A DNA stretch of 64,000 nt, taken from positions 558,001 to 622,000 of the forward strand of contig NZ_JANIAC010000002.1 in NCBI RefSeq assembly GCF_024723255.1, written 5' to 3'. The notes beneath the pieces were generated by a model that saw nothing but the letters and a program-made list of their open reading frames with translations, did no database searches and was not told the origin of the DNA. Below are positions 17,603 through 27,328 of this stretch, piece after piece. Each line of letters starts with the position of its first letter. The first letter of the stretch is position 1. Source of the stretch: Aestuariibaculum sp. M13 (GTDB lineage Bacteria; Bacteroidota; Bacteroidia; Flavobacteriales; Flavobacteriaceae). The translations under genes and the position numbers were made by a program.

Positions 17603-18568
17603 ATGATTTTAAAATTCAAACTTTCAAAACACATTATCTTAATTACTCTCAGTTTGCTTTTAATAGTATCCTGTAAAAAGGAGACAAGTAAAAACAACAA
17701 TCACATTAAAGAATCTAATTTAAAGTCTTTAGATGAAAATATTGTGAACGTAACCACAAACGTGATGGACTTTATTATACCAGATACTCTTCTATCCGGA
17801 TGGACTACATTTCGTTACAACAATAAATCGACAGAAACCCACTTTTTTATCTTAGAAAAATTACCCGACGGCGTTAATTTAGAAACTTACAAAAACGAAC
17901 TCGTTCCGCCTTTTAAATCAGCCTTTTCAGCTTTAATTAAAAATGATTTTGAAGCCGCCATGAAAGCTCTTGAACAAACTCCAAAATGGTGGTATGATGT
18001 TAAATTTTATGGAGGTGTTGGTCTACTATCTCCCAAAAGTCAGGCTGAAACAACGCTATTCCTTGATTCGGGAACATACGCTATGGAATGTTATATTCGT
18101 ATGCCTGATGGCATGCCTCATGCGTTTTACGGTATGCTTAAAGAAATTACTGTTACCAAAGAAAAAAGTAATGCTAAAATACCTGAGGCAGACTATAATA
18201 TTATCGTGTCGAGTGAAACAGGAATCACATTTCAAGATTCTTTGAAAGCCGGAAATTATCATTTGAGTGTTCATTTTAAAGACCAAAAGCGTTATGAAAC
18301 CTTTCTTGGGCACGATGTGAATCTGGTTAAAATTGAAAATGACACACTTATTCCAATTCTTAATAAATGGATTAATGCTGGAGATATCACATCTCTTAGA
18401 TCTCCTGCGCCTTCAGGATTAATCTTTTTAGGTGGTGTTGAAGACTTAGAAGTTGGCGAAACAGGATTTTTTCAGGTTTTTCTGGATAAAGGACACTATG
18501 TCCTTATCTCAGAAATACCAAACGCCTTAGAAAGAAACATGTTTAAGGCTTTCACCGTATACAATTAA
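17603..18568 (+). CDS. Lipoprotein with duplicated cupredoxin-like domains
   Basis: A 321-residue lipoprotein (lipobox LIVSC, Cys24). Two similar halves (about 45-185 and 195-320) each start with a stretch like MDFIIPDTLLSGWTTFRYNN or ITFQDSLKAGNYHLSVHF and end with a segment like GTYAMECYIRMPDGMPHAFYGM. This pattern, a beta sandwich with a late Cys/Met/His-rich loop, is reminiscent of cupredoxins. Only the first half has Cys and Met/His near that loop, so copper binding, if any, would be confined there. Function unknown. It precedes the DUF418 gene by 48 bases. Confidence 0.5.
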   Translation: MILKFKLSKHIILITLSLLLIVSCKKETSKNNNHIKESNLKSLDENIVNVTTNVMDFIIPDTLLSGWTTFRYNNKSTETHFFILEKLPDGVNLETYKNELVPPFKSAFSALIKNDFEAAMKALEQTPKWWYDVKFYGGVGLLSPKSQAETTLFLDSGTYAMECYIRMPDGMPHAFYGMLKEITVTKEKSNAKIPEADYNIIVSSETGITFQDSLKAGNYHLSVHFKDQKRYETFLGHDVNLVKIENDTLIPILNKWINAGDITSLRSPAPSGLIFLGGVEDLEVGETGFFQVFLDKGHYVLISEIPNALERNMFKAFTVYN

Positions 18569-18616
18569 CCCTTCCTATTTATAAAATGCTTTTTCCAAAA
18601 ACCTAAAAACCGCTAT

Positions 18617-19912
18617 ATGACCACAAATGAACAAAACTTATCCCCTTTAAAACCTACAGACCGAATTCAATCTCTAGATATTATGAGGGGCATTGTCCTT
18701 CTGGGAATTCTAATTATGAATATTAACGGTATGGGACTTGCACGAGCCTATGCAGACCCTACCATTTCTGGTGGTTATACTGGCTGGGATTTAACAACCT
18801 GGATTACTGCTAACATGTTTTTTGAAGGTACCATGCGCGCTTTGTTTTCGCTTCTTTTTGGTGTAGGCATGTATATTCTGTTAGATCGCTTAGAAAAGAA
18901 AGGTGCAGGGATTAAAGCAGCAAATATTTATTTCAGACGATTATTATGGTTATTGGTTTTCGGATTGATTCATGCCTACTTATTACTCTGGTTTGGAGAG
19001 ATTCTGTATAATTATGCCTTGATGGGCTTTTTAGTTTTCTCCTTTAGATACATGAATCCTAAAACACTAATTGCAATTGCTGCATTTTTAATTATCGCTG
19101 GAACAACCTGGGATTACTTCGATATTAAATCGGATTTAGAATTTGCTGAACAAGCAAAAATAGCAAATCAATACAAATCTGAAGGAAAAGAATTAACCGA
19201 CGATTTAAAAGAAGCTTCAAAAAAATGGGAAGCCATGCAAAACAAAAGAACTCCGGCCTCAATTGAAGAATATAATGAAAATATGCGCAAGGATTATTTT
19301 TCGGTAGTCGCATTTTTAGCGCCATTTAACACTAAATTTAATGAACATGATTCGTATCGTTATGATTTATGGGATGTGTTAAGTATGATGCTTTTAGGTA
19401 TTGCTTTATTTAAATTAAATATTCTTTCGGCTGAAAAATCTTTTAAATTTTATAGCGTAATAGCACTCATCTGTTATGCCATTGGATTATCCATAAATTA
19501 CCATGAAACCAAACTGATATTAGATAACAACTTCTCTTATTCAGCCTTTGCCAAATCATTTTACACCTATCAACTAGGACGCGTACCCACATCTCTGGGA
19601 CATGTAGCTCTTATAATGATATTTTGTAAGCTACCTATATTACGATGGCTAAAAACAAGTCTTTCGGCGGTAGGCAAAATGGCTTTAACTAATTATGTTA
19701 TGCATTCGGTTTTTGCTATGTTTATATTTACCGGGGTTGGTTTTGGGTTATTCGGAACATTGCAGCGTCATGAACTAATGTATATTGTTTTTGCAATATG
19801 GATATTTCAACTCATTGTCAGTCCGATTTGGCTAAAATATTACCAGTTTGGTCCTTTGGAATGGCTATGGCGAAACCTGAGTTATTTAAAACGCCATCCG
19901 ATAAAAAGATAA
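18617..19912 (+). CDS. DUF418 (YeiB-like) membrane protein
   Basis: A 431-residue polytopic inner-membrane protein. The opening RIQSLDIMRGIVLLGILIMN and the later MRALFSLLFGVGMYILL and LLWLLVFGLIHAYLLLWFGEIL are standard for the YeiB/DUF418 family. A charged, alpha-helical insertion (about 175-225) separates the two membrane halves. The C-terminal part GKMALTNYVMHSV followed by GPLEWLWRNLSY is also typical. The family is distantly related to membrane acyltransferases and its substrate is unknown. Converges on the sensor kinase gene 18 bases away. Confidence 0.88.
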   Translation: MTTNEQNLSPLKPTDRIQSLDIMRGIVLLGILIMNINGMGLARAYADPTISGGYTGWDLTTWITANMFFEGTMRALFSLLFGVGMYILLDRLEKKGAGIKAANIYFRRLLWLLVFGLIHAYLLLWFGEILYNYALMGFLVFSFRYMNPKTLIAIAAFLIIAGTTWDYFDIKSDLEFAEQAKIANQYKSEGKELTDDLKEASKKWEAMQNKRTPASIEEYNENMRKDYFSVVAFLAPFNTKFNEHDSYRYDLWDVLSMMLLGIALFKLNILSAEKSFKFYSVIALICYAIGLSINYHETKLILDNNFSYSAFAKSFYTYQLGRVPTSLGHVALIMIFCKLPILRWLKTSLSAVGKMALTNYVMHSVFAMFIFTGVGFGLFGTLQRHELMYIVFAIWIFQLIVSPIWLKYYQFGPLEWLWRNLSYLKRHPIKR

Positions 19913-19929
19913 ACTCTAAAATTACTTTT

Positions 19930-22900
19930 CTACTTCACCGGAATTGTATTCACATGATCCCAATCATCAGGTGCTCCTGAAATGGTATATTCTGCCGATT
20001 TGGTTAAAAAATATTTTGCCACCAAATCGGTTGGATGCATCGCCAATACACTATCGAACGCAACTGAAGCTTTAGGAAATTCCTTTGCAAAAAAATGAGT
20101 CATTCCCCTTTCGAATTGCTCCATAGTTTTGCGTTTCAATGCAATGCTTTCTTCCTCATCACCATCAAAACATTCATAAATCCCCATGGTATTATACTTT
20201 CCTTTCACCCTAACTTTACCTAAATATCTAAAATTAAAATCTTCTTTGTTACTTATTTTCGCCAGACTACTATCGCTGATAATAATTTTTGCTCCATAAT
20301 ATTTTGTTACGCCTTCCATTCTTGAAGCAGTATTTACTGTATCGGCAATAATCGCTGTATCATTTCGGTAAACATCCCCAATAATACCCATAACAAGCTC
20401 GCCGGTATGCAAGCCCATACCAACTGAAATGGGTTTAAATCCTTCAGAAACTCTACGTTTATTGTATTCTATAATTACCTTTTGCATATCGATAGTGGCC
20501 TGTAACGCATGAGCCGCATTTTCTGGAAAAAGCGCCATAATACCATCACCTAAATATTGATTTACAAAACCTTTATTCTTTTTAATTAAAGGTCCCATAC
20601 GTCCAACATAAGCATTCACAAATTTAAAATTTTGTTCCGGCGTCATACTCTCTGACAGACTCGTATAATCTCGAATATCGGTAAATAAAACAGTGACGTG
20701 CTTTTCAATATGATCGCCCAAAACCACATCGGTAATGGCTTCTCGCCCTACAGATTTTAAAAATTCGGCTGGCACAAATCGACTTGTAGCTTTATGAATT
20801 CCATTTAAATTAACATGTGTTCTAATTCGACTAAGCAATTCATTTTTAGAAAATGGTTTGGTTAAATAATCGTTGGCCCCTACATTAAAACCAGCAACTA
20901 AATCGCTCACTCTGTTTTTAGCTGTAAGTAAAACAATGGGCAACTCGCTAGCGGAAAAGTCTTTTCTAATGATTTCACAAACCTCATACCCGGAAAGATT
21001 CGGCATCATAATATCAAGAAGAATCAAATTAAAATTTTCAGTTTTCATTAAATTTAAAGCTTCTTGACCACTACCTGCTTCTACAACCGAGTACCCTGCA
21101 ACCGTTAAATGATTTTCCAAAACCCGACGATTTATAGGTTCATCGTCTACCACTAAAATCTTAATATCTTTGTTTTCCGAAGGCAAGACTTCTACCTTGC
21201 TATCTTCTCTATCTGCTTTAATTTTCTGAACCTTATCGTTTGATGCTACTCTTTTTATAATCGCTACATCCTTTCTATCTGTTTCACTTAAAGACAAAGT
21301 AAACGTAAACGTTGATCCTTCTCCAACTTTAGATTCTACGTTAATAGTACCACCATGTAACTCTACCAACTGTCTGGTCACCGACAAGCCTAGTCCAGTG
21401 CCACCATACTCACGCTCCACCGATCCATCTACCTGCTCGAAAGACTTAAAAATGCTTTCAAATTTATCTTCCGGAATACCAATACCTGTATCGGAAACAG
21501 AAATTTTTATTTTGTTTTCTTCCTGATGGGCCTTTACCTGAACCGTGCCTTTTTCGGTGAATTTTATGGCATTACCTATTAAATTATAAAGTATTTGCTG
21601 AAGACGATTTTCATCAGCCTCAACCAAATGAATATCTTTAGGAACAGAATTAATGAGCTGAAGCGATTTCCCTTTGATTAAACTTTCTGACACCTTCAAA
21701 ACCAAATCTGTAATAGCATATAAATCGACCGGATGAACAGACAATTGTAAGTCGTTGTTTTTCAACTTTGAAAAATCTAAAATATCATTAACCAGATTCG
21801 ATAAACGCTTGCCACTATTAACAATCATATCGAGATCCTCGATAGCTTTTAAGGACATGGGGCCAGCTGCACCATCTTTTAAAGATTCTGACAAGCCTAT
21901 TATCCCATTTAAAGGGGTTCGCAGTTCGTGTGAGGTATTGGCTAAAAACTGGTCTTTTAACTGATCGACCTGTTTTAATCTTGTAACAACTTCTCGCTCT
22001 TGTTTTAACTTAATACTTTTACGTCTGGAGCGCCAGTAAATAAAACCAATAAGCAGCAATCCAATGGTAGTAAACACCACTAAATTGGATTTGTTGCGTT
22101 GTTTACTAATACTTTCGGCATACTGTAATTCCTGCTCCGCCTTTTGTTTGTTAAATGCAATACTATCTGCCAGCTTTTCACGCTCAAACTGGTATTCCAT
22201 TTCCTGACGTGTAATTTCCTGAGCCTTTTCATTATTGAATAATGAATCTTTTGCGACAATAGATTGCTTATAATATGATAATGCCTTACTATAATTTCCC
22301 AGATTTTGCCATGCGTTACTTAAACACTCACATGCTTCCTTTTTAACCAAAAGCATTTTGGTTGCCTTTGCTAATTCTAAGCTTTTCTGACAATCTAAAC
22401 GGGCTTTTTCAAATTGGTTTAAACCCATATAGGCATTTCCTCTCGTTAGGTATATACTCACCAATCCATCACTATCATTAATTTCATTTTTAATCTGAAT
22501 TCCCTTATTTAAATATTCCAGAGATGTTTTAAAATCGCCTTTTAAGTTATTCAACTCTCCTATATTTTCGTAAGCACGACTTAAAGATATTTTATTATCT
22601 AATTCTTCAGATAGTTCAATACATATTTGAAAGTTCTCAAAAGCTTTATCGAATTGTCTCAAACTATTATGAACCAAACCAATGTTATTATAAGCATGAA
22701 TTAAGGCACCCTTATCGCCAATTTTCTTTTTCAGATTTAAACTGTAGGTATAGTATTCTAAAGCTTTTTCATTATTATTCTGCCTGAAAAACACATTTCC
22801 TAAATTGTTAGTCAGCCGTGCTAAATTTGAAGTATCATTAGATTTTTCAGCTATTTTCAACCCTTTTAATTCATTATCGATAGCTTTGGTGAAATCGCCT

Positions 22901-23301
22901 AATTCGTAGTATATAGATCCAATATTATTATAAGTAGTCGATAAAGCTTTAACATCACCTAATGCTTCAAGGATATTGTGGCTCATTATAAAATACCTTA
23001 ACGCCTCTTGAAAATTACCCTGATATGCATAGGTGTTTCCTATAAATCGCAGTGTGGTAGCCTCCCAGTTCTTATTTTGTTTTTGATTGGAAAACTCTAA
23101 TAATGAATTTGCATAATGGCGGGCACTATCCAAATCTTTTCTGAATAATAACATGAAAGCATCAAGCCCCGACTCAAACCTTAAAGAATCTGATATTTTA
23201 TCGTTTTGAAAAGCAGCTTGTAAACTGTCTAATTTAGTCGATTGACTAAAAGAAACAGCAAAAGAAAGAAGTAATACAATTCTAAAATAATTGCATTTCA
23301 T
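19930..23301 (-). CDS. TPR sensor kinase / response regulator / nucleotide cyclase fusion
   Basis: A 1123-residue hybrid signalling protein. After a signal peptide come about seven TPRs (30-360), a coiled segment, one membrane helix (about 410-425), a HisKA/HATPase kinase with His458 (NTSHELRTP) and the ATP lid GGTGLGLSVTRQL, a receiver domain with Asp763 (LLDIMMPN), and a C-terminal class III cyclase domain (VLFTDIRDYTSLS, YLGDGIMALF, TVNTASRME). Sensing would be periplasmic via TPRs, with phosphotransfer to the receiver controlling the cyclase. It is a single-gene unit with no separate regulator nearby. Confidence 0.92.
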   Translation of the reverse strand: MKCNYFRIVLLLSFAVSFSQSTKLDSLQAAFQNDKISDSLRFESGLDAFMLLFRKDLDSARHYANSLLEFSNQKQNKNWEATTLRFIGNTYAYQGNFQEALRYFIMSHNILEALGDVKALSTTYNNIGSIYYELGDFTKAIDNELKGLKIAEKSNDTSNLARLTNNLGNVFFRQNNNEKALEYYTYSLNLKKKIGDKGALIHAYNNIGLVHNSLRQFDKAFENFQICIELSEELDNKISLSRAYENIGELNNLKGDFKTSLEYLNKGIQIKNEINDSDGLVSIYLTRGNAYMGLNQFEKARLDCQKSLELAKATKMLLVKKEACECLSNAWQNLGNYSKALSYYKQSIVAKDSLFNNEKAQEITRQEMEYQFEREKLADSIAFNKQKAEQELQYAESISKQRNKSNLVVFTTIGLLLIGFIYWRSRRKSIKLKQEREVVTRLKQVDQLKDQFLANTSHELRTPLNGIIGLSESLKDGAAGPMSLKAIEDLDMIVNSGKRLSNLVNDILDFSKLKNNDLQLSVHPVDLYAITDLVLKVSESLIKGKSLQLINSVPKDIHLVEADENRLQQILYNLIGNAIKFTEKGTVQVKAHQEENKIKISVSDTGIGIPEDKFESIFKSFEQVDGSVEREYGGTGLGLSVTRQLVELHGGTINVESKVGEGSTFTFTLSLSETDRKDVAIIKRVASNDKVQKIKADREDSKVEVLPSENKDIKILVVDDEPINRRVLENHLTVAGYSVVEAGSGQEALNLMKTENFNLILLDIMMPNLSGYEVCEIIRKDFSASELPIVLLTAKNRVSDLVAGFNVGANDYLTKPFSKNELLSRIRTHVNLNGIHKATSRFVPAEFLKSVGREAITDVVLGDHIEKHVTVLFTDIRDYTSLSESMTPEQNFKFVNAYVGRMGPLIKKNKGFVNQYLGDGIMALFPENAAHALQATIDMQKVIIEYNKRRVSEGFKPISVGMGLHTGELVMGIIGDVYRNDTAIIADTVNTASRMEGVTKYYGAKIIISDSSLAKISNKEDFNFRYLGKVRVKGKYNTMGIYECFDGDEEESIALKRKTMEQFERGMTHFFAKEFPKASVAFDSVLAMHPTDLVAKYFLTKSAEYTISGAPDDWDHVNTIPVK

Positions 23302-23457
23302 TGAAATTTAAGGTTTGGCTGATTACCCTATAAAGTTAATAGTTAATATCTTACAGTGAAAATATTTTTTCACAAGAAATAACCTTAACACATTAATAAC
23401 TTAAACAACATCAATTTTGAGAACCAACCAAACCTTGTTCAATTTCAAATAAAAACA

Positions 23458-23643
23458 TTAATCTTTAACACCTAATTTCTCTAAAATGGTATCCATTAAA
23501 CACCATTTGGTTAAAGAGGATTGTAATAAATTAGCGCCTACAAATGCCGTAAACCACAACCAGTTTTGATTGACATAAATCGCTAATAATAAACTTACCA
23601 GAATAAAGGTTCCGGCAATACCACGTACTATTCTATTTTTCAT
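23458..23643 (-). CDS. DUF2892 membrane protein
   Basis: A 61-residue protein with two hydrophobic helices. The patterns RIVRGIAGTFILVSLLLA and WLWFTAFVGANLLQSSLTKWCLMDTILEKLGVK match DUF2892, the membrane module also found at the end of YgaP-type rhodaneses, where it is tied to sulfide export or sulfur handling. It is the last gene of the RND operon, 18 bases after the PII-like gene. The Cys in TKWCLM is a family hallmark. Confidence 0.85.
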   Translation of the reverse strand: MKNRIVRGIAGTFILVSLLLAIYVNQNWLWFTAFVGANLLQSSLTKWCLMDTILEKLGVKD

Positions 23644-23661
23644 TTTTACCTATTTTAATTC

Positions 23662-23967
23662 TTATATAAATCGTTCTATTGGAAGTACAATAGCCCTAAT
23701 TGGATTATTGGTTTCCATATGACTATTAAATTCTTCAATTCCCTTAAACAAAGCATCAATACGATCTTCTTCAGTAAAAGAAAAAAACATATTAGACTCA
23801 TTACCTTTGGATTCTCCGGCAAACCAATTTGAAGCCACTATTAAAGGATTGGTTGTTTTATAGCCGTCAATATCCGACTCACTAAAATTTTCTATTTGCG
23901 CTTTTCTGAACAGTTTTATAATATCATTATGAAACTCCTCTACTGCTGTTACTATTACTAATTTCAT
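23662..23967 (-). CDS. PII-like small protein of RND operon
   Basis: A 101-residue cytoplasmic protein starting KLVIVTAVEEFHNDIIKLFRKAQI and ending NPIRAIVLPIERFI. This beta-alpha-beta layout and ending recall PII/CutA-like folds, including DUF3240-type proteins known next to heavy-metal RND pumps. It lacks a recognisable T-loop uridylylation site. It sits directly after the RND permease, suggesting a small-ligand sensor or regulator of the pump. The fold call is by eye. Confidence 0.55.
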   Translation of the reverse strand: MKLVIVTAVEEFHNDIIKLFRKAQIENFSESDIDGYKTTNPLIVASNWFAGESKGNESNMFFSFTEEDRIDALFKGIEEFNSHMETNNPIRAIVLPIERFI

Positions 23968-24003
23968 GGTCTGTAATTTTTATATGAACTACCCCTCAAC
24001 AGA

Positions 24004-27000
24004 TTATTTATAATTTTTTCTTTCAATCATGTAATATACTAATGGCACTACCAACAAGGTTAATACTGTAGATACTATTGTACCTCCCATTAACGAAATA
24101 GCTAAACCTTGGAATATAGGGTCGAACAAAATAACGAATGCTCCAATAACTACGGTTCCTGCAGTTAGTAAGATTGGTGTTGTTCTTACAGCTCCGGCCT
24201 CGATTGCTGCTTGTTTTAACGGCACGCCTTCTTCTAATCGAAGATTGATAAAGTCGATAAGTAATACCGAATTACGAACCATAATACCTGCCAAAGCAAT
24301 CATTCCAATAAATGACGTTGCCGTGAAAAAGGCGCCCATCATCCAGTGACCTAAAATGATACCGATTAACGATAACGGAATAGCCACCATCATAACCACT
24401 GGTGCTTTAAAGTTCTGGAACCAACCTACAATTAAGATGTAAATCAAGATAATCGCTCCTAAAAAGGCAATTCCTAAATCTCTAAATACTTCTAAGGTAA
24501 TTTGCCATTCCCCATCCCATTTTACAGTATAATCATCTTCATAATCTGGTTGTCCCAAATACATTTCGTTCATCTCATAACCTTGAGGTAAATCAATGGC
24601 TTTAAGTTTTTCTTCCATACCTAAAATCGCATACGCCGGACTTTCCAGTTCCCCCGCCATATCAGCCATCACATACACCACGCGTTTCTGATTTTTTCTA
24701 TAGATACTTTTAGCACTTGTCGTTTCAACAATGTCAACTAAATCCGCGATTGGCACTAAATTACCTTGTTGCGATTTCACTTTTAACTGCGAAATATCCT
24801 GAATGGTAGATTTTTCCTTTTCATCTAAACTCAACACCACACCAACCTGATTTACAGCATCTTCATCATACAAGGTTGTTATTGGACGATTTGCCAGAGC
24901 CATATTCATCGTGTACGCTATATGCTTAGGCGCCACACCGTAAAGCATCGCTTTTTCCTTATCGATTGTAAACTGATATTCTGTTTGATCGGCTTCTACC
25001 ATCCAATCGATATCCACCACATCTTCGGTGTTATGTAATATGCTTTGAATGCTATCGGCTATCTGCATTTGCTTGTCGTAATCTGGGCCATAAACCTCAG
25101 CTACAATCGTTGATAATACCGGTGGTCCTGGCGGAACTTCAACAATCTTCACATTAGCATTGTATTTTGAAGCTATCTTTTGAATATCGGGACGTAACAA
25201 CTTAGCAATATCATGACTCTGTGCCGAACGTGCTTCTTTATCTAAAAGATTAACCTGAATATCGGCCATATTACTACCGCCACGTAAATCATAGTGACGT
25301 ACCAATCCGTTAAAGGTAATTGGTGCCGATGTTCCAATATAATTCTGATAGTTCACCACCTCAGGACGTGTCGATAAATATTGTGAAATCTCCTGTGCCA
25401 CTAACGCGGTACGCTCTAATGTGGTACCTTCGGGCATATCAATCACCACCTGAAACTCGTTCTTATTATCGAATGGTAACATTTTTACCGCCACCGATTT
25501 GGTAAAGAACATCATCATAGTTCCTATCAACAAAACAAACGTACCTCCTAAAAAGATCCAGCGTTTTGCTTTATTTTCCATTAACGGACGCTCGAACTTG
25601 TTATAGAACTTATAAATTACTGTTTCTTCTAACGCTTTTTTAGGTTTCTCTTCAACTCCTTTTTTATCCTTTTCTCTTAAGAAAATATATCCTAAATATG
25701 GTGTTATGGTTAAGGCTACGAATAACGATAAAATCATCGCAATAGACGCTCCAATTGGCATGGGCGCCATATAAGGTCCCATTAACCCAGATACAAACGC
25801 CATTGGTAATACCGAAGCAATAACAGTGAACGTCGCTAAAATAGTCGGGTTCCCCACCTCGTTAATGGCGTATAAAGCCGCTTGTTTAAATGGCAGACGC
25901 TTCATCTTGAAATGCCTGTGCATATTTTCGGCGATAATAATGGAATCGTCGACCACAATACCCGTAACAAACACTAACGCAAATAAGGTAATTCTGTTAA
26001 GTGTATAATCTAACATGTAATAACTTAACAGCGTTAAGGCGAAGGTAATGGGTACCGATAAGAATACCACTAAACCACCACGCCAGCCCATGGCTAACAT
26101 CACCACAAACGTTACGGCAATAATAGAGCCGATAAGGTGTAACAATAATTCCGATACTTTATGCGATGCGGTTTCACCGTAGTTTCTGGTAATTTCAACA
26201 TGAACATCGTCCGGAATTAAATTTTGTCTTAAATGCTCTACTTTATCAATAATCACATCGGCAATTTTCATGGCATCAGCACCTTTACGTTTCGCTACCG
26301 AAATAGTAACTGCAGGATACTCCGAATTAAAATCTGATGCCTTTTCACTACCCTGACCAAAGCCCAGACTCACATAGTTTTGAGGTACTTCTGGTCCGTC
26401 AATAATTGAAGCTACTTGTTTTAAGTATATTGGCTGATTTTGTTGTACACCAACTACTAAATTCTCCACATCGGTAACACTTTCTAAAAACCTACCGGTG
26501 TTGACTACAAACTCGGTATCATTCTTATCGAAGGTTCCTGAGTTTAACTGCGTGTTATTAGCCTTAATCATTTCAGAAACCGATAAGAAATCCAGACCAC
26601 TGGCGGCTAACTTATCCTTATCTAAAACCACGCGAAGCTGGCGGCTTCTTCCGCCTATTTTATGAGTTATGGCAACATCATTCACCTTTTTAATTTCAGC
26701 TTCCAACTCCTGAGCCATTAACCCTAACTGATAATCGTCGTAATGTTCACTCCACAGCGTCAAACCTAACATCGGCACATCGTCAATAGCACGTGTTTTC
26801 ACCAACGGAAAAGTAACCCCTTCCGGCATTTGGTCCATGTGCTTATTAATCTCATTGTACAGCTTTACAAACGAGCGCTCAATATCTTCACCCACGTAAA
26901 ACTGAACAATCACCATGGCTTGTTCTTTCATCGAGGTTGAATACACATACTCTACCCCTTTAATATTCGAAATTAATTGCTCTAACGGCTTTACCACGCG

Positions 27001-27198
27001 CGATTCTACCTCTGTAGGACTCGCTCCCGGATATCCCACAAAAATATCAGCCATAGGCACATCAATTTGTGGTTCTTCCTCACGCGGAATTAAAAACGAA
27101 CTATACACTCCAATAACCATAAAAACGATCATTAAAAGCACAGTAAGCTTAGAGCCTATAAAAAGCTTGGCTATTTTTCCTGCTAAACCTTCTTTCAT
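24004..27198 (-). CDS. RND efflux permease
   Basis: A 1064-residue inner-membrane RND transporter with the usual twelve helices and two large periplasmic loops. The proton-relay pair is visible in TM4 as GIVVDDSIIIAENM (Asp-Asp), as in HAE1-type drug pumps rather than heavy-metal HME pumps. The N-terminus carries YPGASPTEVESRVVKPLEQ, and the late helices show ILIDFINLRLEEG and TPILLTAG. Works with the adaptor and TolC-like genes upstream in the same operon. Substrate not predictable. Confidence 0.93.
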   Translation of the reverse strand: MKEGLAGKIAKLFIGSKLTVLLMIVFMVIGVYSSFLIPREEEPQIDVPMADIFVGYPGASPTEVESRVVKPLEQLISNIKGVEYVYSTSMKEQAMVIVQFYVGEDIERSFVKLYNEINKHMDQMPEGVTFPLVKTRAIDDVPMLGLTLWSEHYDDYQLGLMAQELEAEIKKVNDVAITHKIGGRSRQLRVVLDKDKLAASGLDFLSVSEMIKANNTQLNSGTFDKNDTEFVVNTGRFLESVTDVENLVVGVQQNQPIYLKQVASIIDGPEVPQNYVSLGFGQGSEKASDFNSEYPAVTISVAKRKGADAMKIADVIIDKVEHLRQNLIPDDVHVEITRNYGETASHKVSELLLHLIGSIIAVTFVVMLAMGWRGGLVVFLSVPITFALTLLSYYMLDYTLNRITLFALVFVTGIVVDDSIIIAENMHRHFKMKRLPFKQAALYAINEVGNPTILATFTVIASVLPMAFVSGLMGPYMAPMPIGASIAMILSLFVALTITPYLGYIFLREKDKKGVEEKPKKALEETVIYKFYNKFERPLMENKAKRWIFLGGTFVLLIGTMMMFFTKSVAVKMLPFDNKNEFQVVIDMPEGTTLERTALVAQEISQYLSTRPEVVNYQNYIGTSAPITFNGLVRHYDLRGGSNMADIQVNLLDKEARSAQSHDIAKLLRPDIQKIASKYNANVKIVEVPPGPPVLSTIVAEVYGPDYDKQMQIADSIQSILHNTEDVVDIDWMVEADQTEYQFTIDKEKAMLYGVAPKHIAYTMNMALANRPITTLYDEDAVNQVGVVLSLDEKEKSTIQDISQLKVKSQQGNLVPIADLVDIVETTSAKSIYRKNQKRVVYVMADMAGELESPAYAILGMEEKLKAIDLPQGYEMNEMYLGQPDYEDDYTVKWDGEWQITLEVFRDLGIAFLGAIILIYILIVGWFQNFKAPVVMMVAIPLSLIGIILGHWMMGAFFTATSFIGMIALAGIMVRNSVLLIDFINLRLEEGVPLKQAAIEAGAVRTTPILLTAGTVVIGAFVILFDPIFQGLAISLMGGTIVSTVLTLLVVPLVYYMIERKNYK

Positions 27199-27225
27199 TG
27201 TTTTAATTTTTTGGGCGTTTTAACG

Positions 27226-27328
27226 GGCTGTACGCTGTATCTTTTTTATTGTTTTGCATTTCGACTGCGCTCAATGTGACAATAAAAAAGGATGCCGCTG
27301 CCATCCCTAACGCAGATTTATAGTTATT
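27226..27328 (-). repeat. Nested intergenic repeat inside the RND operon
   Basis: The gap between adaptor and permease genes holds, on the minus strand, GCGTTAGGGATGGCAGCGGC with a GGATG / CATCC hairpin, then a 12-bp inverted repeat CTTTTTTATTGT / ACAATAAAAAAG (27241-27252 and 27279-27290) whose loop contains ATTGAGCGCAGTCGAAATG. It ends AGATACAGCGTACAGCCCG. The two cores resemble dispersed intergenic repeats I recall from flavobacterial genomes. Copy number cannot be tested here. Confidence 0.6.
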
